A stretch of 64,000 nucleotides of DNA, from assembly GCA_031761405.1 (NCBI GenBank), contig JASEVX010000005.1, positions 35,778,869 to 35,842,868 of the forward strand, written 5' to 3'. The translations under genes and the position numbers were made by a program. Below are positions 22,000 through 31,126 of the stretch, piece by piece; position 1 is the first letter of the stretch; every line of letters starts with the position of its first letter. The DNA comes from Serripes groenlandicus (lineage: Eukaryota; Mollusca; Bivalvia; Cardiida; Cardiidae). Below the pieces are notes generated by a model. The model worked only from the letters and a program-made list of their open reading frames with translations, was not told where the DNA came from and made no database searches.

Positions 22000-22365
22000 T
22001 ATTAAGAAATCTTTGAGGTTAGGTCTGAAGTTTTGAGCTATCACAGAAAGGGTTACTCAGTTACTGTTAGGCAATGTCCTAACATCAAATATCAAATGAA
22101 ATGAAACACCGTTTTTCACAACTCAGTGAAAGCAAATACGGATATCTCCCCAGAAGTTACGCAAATTGTGGTGGATCGTTTTTTAATTACAAGTGCCAGT
22201 GCATCATTGCGGGACTTTAAGTAAAATTTTGTGTGTTCAAGTGGAAAGTATGCGTTGATCTGTTAAATTGATGGTATTTAGAAACATCTCAACGATCCCC
22301 CCAGGATATGCGTTATTGGTTGAATTGTGTTTAAAATCAACACTTCTGTGGGATCCCTCAGGTAA
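22000..22365. other. Repeat-poor island
   Basis: No local repeat family. Contains TTTTTTAATTACAAG and GTTATTGGTTGAATTG. No ORF supported. Confidence 0.3.
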
Positions 22366-22371
22366 CCCTAT

Positions 22372-22589
22372 CCCATATTCAGAAGCTCTTTGATGCTTCT
22401 GCAGCAGAGAACTTTTGAAGACATTGTGGCAAAAGGAGAATTGGCCCATGATGAGCAAGTTGACCTTTTGCAAGATATTTAACACTTCATTGAGTTACTG
22501 CACTTTCATTAATAGAGATTTTCAATACTTTGGCCTTACGGTTTTCAAAGTCAACTACTTTAGAATTGTTCAATGCAGGAAAAGGTTAA
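22372..22589 (-). mobile_element. Family A MITE, diverged
   Basis: GTAACCCTATCCCATATTCAG at left, GGCAAAAGGAGAATTGGCCC palindrome arm, L end weak (CAACTACTTTAGAATTGTTC), AAAAGGTTAA at right. The 97-codon ORF over it runs beyond the element and looks incidental. Confidence 0.75.
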
Positions 22590-22704
22590 TAAGCATCAAA
22601 GGTAATTGGTATGGGAGGGTGAAAGCAATTGTCACAGCATGCTTCCATTGTAATGCATGTCCCTGTGAAAGTGAACATGATCCACTGAGTTGCAATCATG
22701 TCTT

Positions 22705-22905
22705 TTAACCCTTCCCCACATACAACAAATCTGCATTTGGCGACTTTGAAAATATGTGGGCATAAATGTGGAAACACTTTAAATGAAAGAACAATTATTG
22801 AATAAAAGTGTCATGATAAATTTAATTCCTCCTTTTGCCATCATGTTTTAAAAAGTCATCTGCTACAGAGGCATCAGAAATGGCCTGTATGTGAGAAAGG
22901 GTTAA
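22705..22905 (+). mobile_element. Family A MITE, left arm deleted
   Basis: TTAACCCTTCCCCACATAC; spacer; then only the right palindrome arm (TTTAATTCCTCCTTTTGCC). R end and TTAA intact. Confidence 0.75.
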
Positions 22906-23214
22906 CCTATTTACTGATACCTCAATTACTGCAAGAAACTAATGAGCTGAAAACATTGGAATAAAAGAAGGGAAAGTCATTTAAAAGGGAAGTGTAAATT
23001 AAAACCATGGTTGAAAATGTTGTTGGAAAAGGAGCTTATTTCACTCTTCACGTTAACACTTCAACTATTAAGTTTATTTTTGTATTTTCTGACCCATCAT
23101 TATGTCATTTTATGATAGAAATCGTGAATAAATTTGATTTATTCCATTAATTTTTAAATTATACATTATAAATATTATAAAAGCAGATTACATCTTGTTA
23201 TACACATAATTCTA

Positions 23215-23450
23215 ACCCCCTCGGTGGTGTAGTAGTAGAGCGCCCGCTTCGAGGTTGTGGGTTTGATACTCTGCCGGGTCATACCAAAGACTTTAAACAT
23301 GGAAGTAATGGCTGCCCTCCCTGACGCTCAGGGTTGTGGGGTTCGCATAACGCCTGACCGACTGGTGTCAGGAAAAATGGACCAGTAGTACTGGTAACTT
23401 ACCCAGAAAATGTCATTATATAACGGAAAAATTGTTGAAAGCGGTGTCAA
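23215..23450 (+). mobile_element. SINE type 1, full length
   Basis: Head GGTGGTGTAGTAGTAGAGCG (A box) and GGGTTTGATACTC (B box), linker GGTCATACCAAAGACTTTAA, body GTGTCAGGAAAAATGGACC, tail TTGTTGAAAGCGGTGTC. Confidence 0.85.
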
Positions 23451-23724
23451 AATTTAGTTTATTGGAATAATACAATTTTCAACAGTTCATCTATAAATCT
23501 TTATGTCTTATCTATTTAAATGTTTTGTCGACCTTGAAGAAAACATCTGAGGAAAAAGGAAAGTTTTAATTAAAATACAGAGTTTTTAACAGAACAAGCA
23601 ATTTCTCTATTTTCTACTATGTTTTAAAAAAACATCTACTACAAATGCATCAATTAATTGTCATTTATATTGGAAAGTGTATAATGCCGCCAAAGATATT
23701 GCAAAGATTGGAGAGGCACAGAAT

Positions 23725-23821
23725 TTAACCCTTTCCCACCAGACGCATTATGATGTTTCTGCAGCAGATATGACTTTAATGAAAACATTGTGGCATATAT
23801 GGAGAAATTGCTCATGAGATG
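23725..23821 (-). mobile_element. Family A R half
   Basis: TTAACCCTTTCCCACCAGACG to the palindrome centre (GAAATTGCTCATGAGATG), then unrelated sequence. The L half is absent. Confidence 0.65.
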
Positions 23822-23905
23822 TTGCATTGTGTGATAAATCTTTATCCAGTTGCTTTAGTTTTGAGGCAGATATGACCTTGACTGTTGATTAAAGGATCAG
23901 GTCTT

Positions 23906-24105
23906 TTAAACCCTTTCCCACATACACAAATCTGTAGCGTACTAAGAATCTCTATAAATGAAAGTTAAATTATTGAATAGAGTTGAAGATATTGTAGCAA
24001 ATGAAGAAATTGAGTGTTTTGAGTAATTTCTCCTCTTGCGATAATGTTTTTAAAAGTCATCTACTGCAAATGCTTCAAACTAAGTCTGCTGGTGGGAAAG
24101 GTTAA
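23906..24105 (+). mobile_element. Family A MITE
   Basis: TTAAACCCTTTCCCACATAC at left, shortened spacer, centre GAGTGTTTTGAGTAA, R end diverged, GGGAAAGGTTAA at right. Confidence 0.75.
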
Positions 24106-24175
24106 CTACTTACTGAGCTTACATTTCCTAGGCCATACGTTAAAGTAAATGTGACCAGCCTCTGCTTCCAATGGA

Positions 24176-24373
24176 TTGTAAAGACTTTATATAAGAATGG
24201 TAGTAATGGCTGCTCTCCTTGGTGCTCAGGGTTGCGGGTTTTTAGAAATATGACTGGCTTACTGGCTGGTGTCAGGATAAATGGAACAGTAGTACTGGTG
24301 ACTTTCAAGGGAAACACCCTGATATAACTGGAAAATTGTTGAAAGTGACTTGAAACACCAAACAATCAACCAA
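24176..24373 (+). mobile_element. SINE type 1, 5'-truncated
   Basis: Starts in the linker (AAAGACTTTATATAAG). Body GTGTCAGGATAAATGGAAC and tail TTGTTGAAAGTGACTTGAAA with AACAATCAACCAAT. Confidence 0.8.
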
Positions 24374-24505
24374 TGCATTGTTAAACCAAAGAAGAAAGAA
24401 GAAATTCAAGTAAAAGTCACACTTGTCATAGGCTGTGTCACCACCCAGGTGAGAGTCATAATGTATCTGCACAAGAAAAGTTGCTTCATTCAAGTCAAAT
24501 GTATA

Positions 24506-24717
24506 TTAACCATTTCCCTCATACGACAATTCTGCAGCAGACGACTTTGGACAAACTTTGTCAAAAAATAAAAAATCTCTATAGTTGAATGGATAACCTA
24601 TGACTAAAAGTGGAAATAATTGTGACAATAGGAGAAATTGCTTGTTTTGAGCAATTTCTTCTTTTATCACTATGTTTTCAAAAAGCCGTCTGCTGCAGAG
24701 GCGTCAGAAAGCGTTAA
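24506..24717 (+). mobile_element. Family A MITE, right terminus truncated
   Basis: TTAACCATTTCCCTCATACG at left; centre GCTTGTTTTGAGC; R end stops at GGCGTCAGAAAGCG followed by TTAA, so the outer 18 bp are gone. Confidence 0.85.
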
Positions 24718-24728
24718 GACTTTCTTTT

Positions 24729-24953
24729 TTAACCTTCACCTTGCTGCTAAATCACAGTAAATATGTAGCTTTAAACCTTAGTAAAACTATGGAAACTCTC
24801 TATAAATGAATGTATAATTATTAAAAGGAGTTAAAAACATTGTGACAAAAGACAAAATTGCTCATCCTGAACTATTCATCCCTTTGTCACAATGTTTTCA
24901 AAAATGATATACTGCATATGCGTCAATATCATCTGCATGTGGGAAAGGGTTAA
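24729..24953 (+). mobile_element. Family A MITE, diverged
   Basis: TTAACCTTCACCTTGCTGC at left; centre TTGCTCATCCTGAACTA; right end GTGGGAAAGGGTTAA. Confidence 0.75.
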
Positions 24954-25128
24954 AAGCAGACGACTTTGAAAGTATCTAAACAAAAATAGGGAATATCTCT
25001 ATAACCCGTTATTTAATTATTAAATAAAGTTTAAACCGTGTGGCAAAATGAGAAATTGCTCATTATGTTTTCAAAACTTGTTTGCTGCAGAGGCGTCAGA
25101 AAGCTTCTGTATGTGAAAAAAGGGTTGA
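24950..25128 (+). mobile_element. Family A MITE, outer left end and right arm missing
   Basis: The TTAA of the previous copy joins directly to AAGCAGACGACTTTGAAAG. The left arm is present, and then ATTGCTCATTATG jumps to TTTTCAAAACTTGTTTGCTG. Confidence 0.7.
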
Positions 25129-25139
25129 AGATAAGCTCT

Positions 25140-25640
25140 ATTACAAGTTTGACAGTAATAAAAATAAACTAATACTGTAATAACACAATGTCATGTATAT
25201 ACTTTTAGCTGCTTAATGATAACTTTCATTAAATTTATGGTTTGGGCGTCTGATAGACCAATTGCCCTGCATTCTGAACAGTCCTTGATAGAACACTGTT
25301 GTGAGATTAAGAGTTACAAAACAGAAATGTTTGTCTTAAAATGCATCAGATGTAGAAACAATAGTTAGAATATTCAAGGACAAAAGGATGAAATACAGCT
25401 GGTGTCAAAATTGAAAATTACAGAGTGGTCAGTTGCAATCTCCGCCAACAAAAAAGTTTACCCTTGCTTTAATTGACCATAAAAGTCTTCCAAGGACAGA
25501 ACAACAGCCATAACACTTTTTGTCCCCAGGACATTGTATAAACAGTCAAAGCCTTTAAAATGAAGTAGCTTGTTTCACTCAAAATGAGGAAGCTAATAAA
25601 ACATTTTATAAGAAAAATGTAAAAAAGAAAAAGATTTTAT
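25140..25640. other. Unassigned AT-rich sequence
   Basis: No known repeat. TTGACCATAAAAGTC and similar motifs have no interpretation here. Confidence 0.35.
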
Positions 25641-26397
25641 TCTATATATCTGTTCTTGGTATGGAAAGTTTGTGAAAGTTAACCCAGTGAAGGGTTGGTT
25701 TTAAGATGTTAGGGGATAGTACTTAATAATGCATGCAACTTTACACCACTCGCGCCATAAAATTTCAGTGTCCAGTGCCTATACTATAATTGAATCACAA
25801 CTGTCATGCACTCAACATGCATTTCAATTACAGTGGGGGCCACGAAAGTTGAACAAATTGGACCCAGTCATGCAAAAGGTGCTCCCTACCTTCTGAATGT
25901 CACGTGATCACATAAAGAATTGCACAGGGCTGCACATTTAGCTTTTTATAAGCAGTTTCAGAATCTACTATATTTGATACCTTTCTGACAAATGAACTGT
26001 CTGCTAAGACCTGTGCAAGGCTGTTTGGATGCACAGGATCGTCTGGGTCTTTACTGATATCATTATAATGTAACAAGGCCCCCTTTTCTTGCTAAAAATG
26101 CAGCTCGAATTATCAAAGTTCTTTATCTTCTTTGTTTGAATGAAAATGAGTGATGGGTATTTTTCAGTAACTCTTGAATAAAATTGCCCCAAATTACAGG
26201 TAGGGCTATCCTGCGAGGGCATGACACTTTGTTTGAATTATACGCTTTTCACTTCCCATTGTGCACATCTTAGGACTACTTGATCCTCCCGGGACAATAG
26301 AGAGGTGCAAAAAATATGCAAAGTGAATAACTCCTCCTCTGAGAATTGTTGACCTTCTCACCTTGCGCCCAATAGGTAAAATCTGGACCACTTGAAG
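25640..26397. other. Repeat-poor island 3
   Basis: About 0.75 kb free of the local repeats. It holds an octamer-like ATATGCAAAG, a TCF-like ATCAAAG, an E-box in GTCACGTGATCAC and CCATAAAAT. Such clusters are typical of enhancers, but short motifs arise by chance in AT-rich DNA. Confidence 0.35.
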
Positions 26398-26640
26398 CTA
26401 ATCCTTTCCCACATACAGCTAACTTTAAAAATATTCAAGAAAATATAATGCAAATTCTCTTTAAATGAAAGTGTAACTATCTAATATCATCTGCTACTGT
26501 TTACATATATCTAGCAGAAAACATGAAAACATTAACGCAAAAGGAGAAATTGTCCATCATGAACAATTTTTCGACTGAGTTTTGCCGAGATGTTTTCAAA
26601 ATTGTTTGCTGCTGATTTATTGTATGCGGGAAAGGATTAA
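26398..26640 (+). mobile_element. Family A MITE, long spacer
   Basis: GCTAATCCTTTCCCACATAC at left; the spacer is longer than usual; palindrome GGAGAAATTGTCCATCATGA; AAAGGATTAA at right. Confidence 0.75.
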
Positions 26641-26690
26641 TCTGACAGGGATATTCAATAGACAATGCCTAAAGATTAGAATGAATGAAT

Positions 26691-26895
26691 TGATTGGTGT
26701 ATAATGATGATTTCAACAGGTTCTCAATTACATCCTGGCATCCAGTTCACCTAACCATGTGTTTCCTGACTCTCAAGCACCAGTACTCCATGCAACATTC
26801 TAACAAGGCAACTGGTTACCTTCCAAGATGGAATTTTAGCCTCTTGCTGGATAATGAATAGCACTGGCCAGAATAACTTTTGTCAATCTTCAGAA
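26691..26895 (-). mobile_element. SINE type 2, head missing
   Basis: Parallels the copy at 10452 (CAACAGGTTCTCAATTACAT, CACCAGTACTCCATGC). It ends at the join with the next SINE, before the tRNA-like part. Confidence 0.7.
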
Positions 26896-26905
26896 AAAAG
26901 GTACT

Positions 26906-27369
26906 GCCTCGGGTGTGGGAGGTTGCAGGTTTGATCCCCAGCAGGGTCATATACCAAAGACTTGAAAAATGGTAGTAATGGCTGCCCTGTCCTTGGCGCT
27001 CAGGATTGCGGGGTTAGCATAACGACTGACTGACTGTTATCAGGATAAATGGACTAGTGGTACTGGTAACTTACCAGGAAACGCCTTGATATAACTTTAA
27101 CCCTTTCCCTCATACGACAATTCTGCAGCAGACGACTTTGAACGTATTTTGTCAAAACATAGAAAATCTCCATAATTGAACGGATAAACTATGACAACAA
27201 GTGGAAAACAATGTGGCAAAAGGAGAAATTGCACGTTTTGTGCAATTTCTTCTTTTGTCACTATGTTTTTAAAACGCCGTCTGCTGTAGAGGCGTCAGAA
27301 AGCGTTTATATGAGGGAAAGGGTTAAAATGTTGAAAGCGGCGTAAATCACCAAACAATCGATCAATCAT
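26906..27369 (+). mobile_element. SINE type 1 interrupted by family A
   Basis: B box GCAGGTTTGATCCCCAGC, linker and body are at 26906-27096. The tail TGTTGAAAGCGGCGTAAATC resumes at 27329. The A-box part of the head is deleted. The gap is exactly one family A element, so the SINE is the older insertion. Confidence 0.85.
27097..27326 (+). mobile_element. Family A MITE inserted in a SINE (TTAA duplication)
   Basis: A 230-bp complete copy with centre GCACGTTTTGTGC. Removing it and one TTAA leaves a SINE tail like those of the intact copies, so TTAA is a true 4-bp target duplication. Confidence 0.93.
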
Positions 27370-27420
27370 CAGAAAGAAAGAACGGGATTTGAACTCGCGA
27401 CCCTTGGATAAATCTTTTGA
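27370..27420 (-). mobile_element. SINE head fragment
   Basis: On the minus strand GGGTCGCGAGTTCAAATCCC gives a clear B box. No A box or body is attached. Confidence 0.5.
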
Positions 27421-27675
27421 GTTTTGTTTTAAGGGTTTCGAGGTCAAATGAAAATTAGAATTTGGAAACTGACTTATACGGAGCTGCTTGTAGATCGTTA
27501 GTGCTTTTGCTACAGATTGCATAATATTATGCCTCTAAAATAATGCTGTTGAAAATGCCATTGCCGTCGTCTATGTGGGGTTATTTACCCTCGTGTTTCG
27601 GCATAAAGCCATTTGGCGAGCCAGGAATTGTCTTCATTTTTATACGCCTAGCTGTATTTATACCAGCCAGAAAAA

Positions 27676-27724
27676 AGGATGGTCCTGTGACTGTGAGGTC
27701 GCAGGTTCGATCCCCTGTCAAACA
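27676..27724 (+). mobile_element. SINE head fragment
   Basis: GTCGCAGGTTCGATCCCCTG is a clear B box; the rest of the SINE is absent. Confidence 0.5.
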
Positions 27725-28015
27725 GTTTTCATCCAATCTTCATCAAACTTGATCAAAATGGTTGTAGACATAATGTTTGGATAATCAGTCAAATAGCCGA
27801 AGTTACTTTCTATTTATGGTCCTTGAATAATATTATTTTTTTCAAATATGCCTTTTCCACTCTTTAAGTTCAACATTTTTTATCCAATCTTCTTCAAACT
27901 TGCTGTGAATGTTTATGGGCATGAAACCCTAGGCTCGGATAAAAGACTGGCCAAACGACTTTAGTCGTTTCAGAGTTATGCCACCTTGACAGGCTTAATT
28001 TGTGACAGTTTGGCA
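27725..28015 (+). mobile_element. GTCCGTC-class body fragment
   Basis: Two imperfect units share ATCCAATCTTCATCAAACTTG / ATCCAATCTTCTTCAAACTTG, followed by GTCGTTTCAGAGTTATGCC. This matches the style of tandem-core bodies elsewhere in the window. The hairpin head is missing. Confidence 0.5.
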
Positions 28016-28219
28016 CTCTTGTTTGTATTGCAATTAAAAATCTTCTATCTATAATCCAGTCTTGATCTGGTGAATATTATGGTCAATGGGTAATGACAAG
28101 GCCGCAATTATAAGAGGGGTCATGGAATAGAATCCTGACTCGGCCCCTCAATTCTATCAATGATAGACAAAAGTCATTGTGACTAGTGTGTCATTTATTG
28201 TCTTCTAAAGGGGTAAACA

Positions 28220-28456
28220 TCAACCCTTTCCCACATACAAAAAATCTGCAGCAGACAACTTCGAACATATTTTGTCAACAAATAGAAAATCTCTATAAGA
28301 ATTGAATGGATAGCTTATGACTAAAAGTGGAAAAACATAGTGGCAAAAGGAGAAATTGCTCGTTTTGAGCAATTTCTTCTTTTGTCACTATGTTTTCAAA
28401 AAGCTGTCTGCTGCAGAGGCGTCAGAAAGCGTCTATATGAGGGAATTTCGGGTTAA
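28220..28456 (+). mobile_element. Family A MITE, near full length
   Basis: CAACCCTTTCCCACATAC at left; centre GCTCGTTTTGAGC; R end intact; the right terminus GAGGGAATTTCGGGTTAA has an insertion. Confidence 0.88.
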
Positions 28457-28494
28457 TGTGGGAAGGCTACAAAAAGCCAGTTGCCAGGAGACAA

Positions 28495-28744
28495 ATGAGC
28501 CATTTCAACAAGAAAACCAACATTATGGAGTCTGCATAATGTATCGACCCAGATCAGCCTGCGCAGGCTAATCCTGGCCGACACTTTCCGTCTCAGGGGT
28601 ATAGAGTAATGAGTCCTGAAACAGAAAATCCACAGGAGGCGAAAAGGGTCTGTCCAGATTAGCCCTGCGCGGCATACTTAGGCTGATCAGGGTCAATACT
28701 TAACGCAGAGCCCACAATGTTGGTTTTCTTGTGGGACGGCTCAT
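28495..28744. mobile_element. Family D element with 34-bp inverted ends
   Basis: ATGAGCCATTTCAACAAGAA at the left pairs with the complement at the right (28711-28744, ...TTGTGGGACGGCTCAT); the inner block AAGAAAACCAACATT is perfect. The body holds CAGCCTGCGCAGGCTAATC and AGGCTGATCAGGGTCAA, a style common in bivalve repeats. 250 bp, non-coding. Confidence 0.75.
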
Positions 28745-28746
28745 AT

Positions 28747-28808
28747 GGCCACTGAGATATAACCGAAATACTGTTGAAAATGGTGTTAAACTCTATTTAA
28801 TCAATCAC
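28747..28808 (+). mobile_element. SINE tail fragment
   Basis: GAGATATAACCGAAATACTG and GGTGTTAAACTCTATTTAAT form a SINE tail directly after family D. Confidence 0.65.
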
Positions 28809-28934
28809 TGTATAAACTGCACTGCTTATTTATTTCAGATTTAAAAAAGTACATGTGCTATGGCTTCTTAAGTGAAGGGTCGCTGCACTATTACATTTTT
28901 AGTTCCTGAAAGTAATATTGTAAAATCTGCAAAG

Positions 28935-29081
28935 TTGCAATTTCAGTTTTGAAAAGAAGTTAATTATTGTCAGAAAACGTAACATTTGAGTATTTATTTA
29001 ATCTCTCCTTTCCACACAATGTTTTCAAAAGCAGCCTGCTGTAAATGGATTAAATGTTGTCTGTATCAGATAAAGGGTTAA
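28935..29081 (+). mobile_element. Family A right half, diverged
   Basis: Right palindrome arm TTTAATCTCTCCTTTCCAC, weak R end, TAAAGGGTTAA. Confidence 0.6.
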
Positions 29082-29226
29082 AATGCAAACATGCATTCAG
29101 CTGCAAACCAAACACTTGTTTTTTTATACTTGTAGAATTAAGTGGGTGTCATGGGCATAAATCACCAGGTAAATGGATGCTGCAGTGGACGCACTAAAAC
29201 TGACCGCCTGATTACAGGGCTTCCTA

Positions 29227-29418
29227 CTAACCCTTTCCCACATACATCAAATCTGCAGCAGGTAACTTTGAAAACTTTTACATCTAGGCAAAAGTATGGT
29301 AAATCTCTTATCAATGAAAGCATAATCATTGAAAAGAGTTAAAAACAATGTGACAAAAGGAGAAATTGCTCATTATGAAAGTTGTCTGCTGCAGAGGCTT
29401 CAGAAAGTGTCTGTATGT
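29227..29418 (+). mobile_element. Family A MITE, right arm and right terminus missing
   Basis: CTAACCCTTTCCCACATAC; left arm to ATTGCTCATTATGA; then straight to AAGTTGTCTGCTGCAGAGGC. Confidence 0.75.
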
Positions 29419-29477
29419 AGGTGCAAATAGCTTTGAATCCTGTCATACATTTGCCTTTGATTCAACATCAACCTTAT

Positions 29478-29580
29478 TCTCAAATGCAGATGCCTTTTGA
29501 TGCATTTGCAGCAGACATATTTTTGCCAATATTTGCCAAGATATTTGTTCTGAAGGCTCCTGCTGCAGATTTGAAAGGGA
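29478..29580 (-). mobile_element. Family A copy without palindrome
   Basis: GATGCATTTGCAGCAGACAT and GGCTCCTGCTGCAGATTTG are the two inner ends with about 60 bp between them. Confidence 0.5.
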
Positions 29581-29788
29581 ATGTGAATAGAAAGCTATTA
29601 GGGGATAATGCACATCATACAAGCTTTTTGTTTGCTTGAAAGTGAAGTTCACACTCAGAGTTCAAAGTTTTGGAAAATCTGGAAAGGGATTTCGGTATTA
29701 TCTACAATACTTCTATTAAAAAAAATATCCTTTCATTTATTCAGATTTGTCTTTTTTTTTGTCTTGTTGTTTTAAAGTAGTCTGATTT

Positions 29789-30055
29789 TTAGCTCCATTC
29801 AGCCAGTCGAGCTTATGGTATGGCGAATTGTCCGTTGTGCTGTGTGCCTGCCTTCAAACGACTTCTCCTCCCTAACCACTTGGCCAATTCGGATGAAACA
29901 GTATAGGAAGCATCCTCTCAATGTCTTCTTCTAAATTCCTTCAAATTTGTTGGATTCATCTAAAATTCTACTTTCCATGGCAACCAAAAGAAAAAAAACT
30001 ATAAAATTCTTTTCCACTCTTTAAGTTCTTTTCCTCCGAAAGTTTTCATCAATAT
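29789..30055 (+). mobile_element. GTCCGTC-class element (TTTTAGCTCC type), copy 2
   Basis: TTTTTAGCTCCATTCAGCC, GGCGAATTGTCCGTTGTGC and CAAACGACTTCTCCTCC match the element at 7588. The 3' end is not identified. Confidence 0.65.
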
Positions 30056-30087
30056 TTAATAATTATCATTAGAAAAGAAAAGATTTT

Positions 30088-30152
30088 CTGTAATTATTGC
30101 CTAAATGTTTTCAAAGGCATCTGCTGCAGGTTGCTATAATTGGAAAAGGGTA
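30088..30152 (-). mobile_element. Family A L-end remnant
   Basis: CAAAGGCATCTGCTGCAGGTTG and GGAAAAGGGTAAAT only. Confidence 0.5.
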
Positions 30153-30445
30153 AATTTAAACTGAAAACAAAATTCATCTTTCAAAATGAAACAACAATTT
30201 GTAATAGATCTTTGAATTACAGTTGCATGTAAAACATTATTTTGTTGATGTAGAAAACATTTACTTTCCGAATACAGATAATGTTTAACAACTTTTGAAG
30301 CATTTTTTAAAAAACATTGTGGAATAAGGAGGAAATGCTCAAAATTGTCCTTTTCTCGTTTTGTTTCTCCTCTATATCCTTCTCCAAATTAGACTAATAT
30401 TTGTCAAGATTTTCTTCAGAAATTATCAAAACATGCAACAAAACA

Positions 30446-30494
30446 TCAGTGATCATTTAACTATTTCCCACATACAACAAAACATCATAAGTAT
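30446..30494. repeat. First unit of the 49-bp array, split off by an insertion
   Basis: Matches the array at 31127 onward (TTTAACTATTTCCCACATAC). Continuity CATAAGTAT / GCAGTGATC is broken by the 632-bp insert at 30495-31126. Confidence 0.85.
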
Positions 30495-31126
30495 TATAGG
30501 TTATTGACCCTGTACTGTGAAATCATCGTTGGACCGAGTTCTTTGGTTGACGTTGCCGAGCTTGCGAGGCTACGTTCGCCAAAGAACGAGGTCCAACGAT
30601 GATTTCACAGTACAGGGTCAATAACCTTTTTATTGCATACTTTCATATTGTAAACTATTTACTTTACGTTGTGGAGGTTTGTTTTATTATCTAGAATTGA
30701 TAAATCTGCTTCCGAATTAGAAACAAACTGTTGTTTACATAAGTAGTAATTTTTGTGCCGTTTGAATTATAACGGTGACGTAATTTTTTTAAATGACGTC
30801 ATGCACGTGCATAACCAACATTTTAGACGCTCGTTTTAGACTGTTTTCGTGCCAAAAACGTACTGTTAGCATGAGACAGTAAGAAATTGTCCATGATCAA
30901 TATATGAGAATTTAACATTACAAAGTCCCGTGAGGTTTAACAATGATATTTAGGTCAGCTATGTTTGTTTACATAACAAAAGTAGTCCCTAGCATGTTAA
31001 TTATGCAGAATTTTCGCACGTCCTTATCTACGGTCATGATCACTCCTTGACAGCGGTCATGATCGAAAAATCATGACCACTTTCTTCAATGCAAAGTGAG
31101 CGGGACAATATTAAAGTATGCAATAA
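30495..31126. mobile_element. Composite foldback element inside the 49-bp array
   Basis: Two parts. First, a 128-bp palindrome (arms 30499-30546 and 30579-30626, 48 bp with 2 mismatches). Second, a 497-bp unit whose ends, 30630-30651 and 31105-31126, are 22-bp inverted repeats with 1 mismatch (TTATTGCATACTTT...). All four ends carry TTATTG/CAATAA. Non-coding. It splits a satellite unit cleanly, so the borders are well fixed. Confidence 0.8.
30773..30812. promoter_or_regulatory. CRE and E-box cluster in the composite element
   Basis: GGTGACGTAA, then the full CRE palindrome TGACGTCA (30794-30801) and TGCACGTGCA with its CACGTG E-box (30802-30811). Motif evidence only. Confidence 0.4.

Noticed and set aside
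22415..22708. 97-codon ORF ending CNACPCESEHDPLSCNHVF
   Set aside because: It starts inside a family A palindrome arm and spans the element end; the Cys-rich tail alone is not enough.
27097..27326. Assigning family A firmly to piggyBac
   Set aside because: TTAA and CCC ends fit, but two other reconstructed targets are ATAA and ATAT and no transposase is present in the window.
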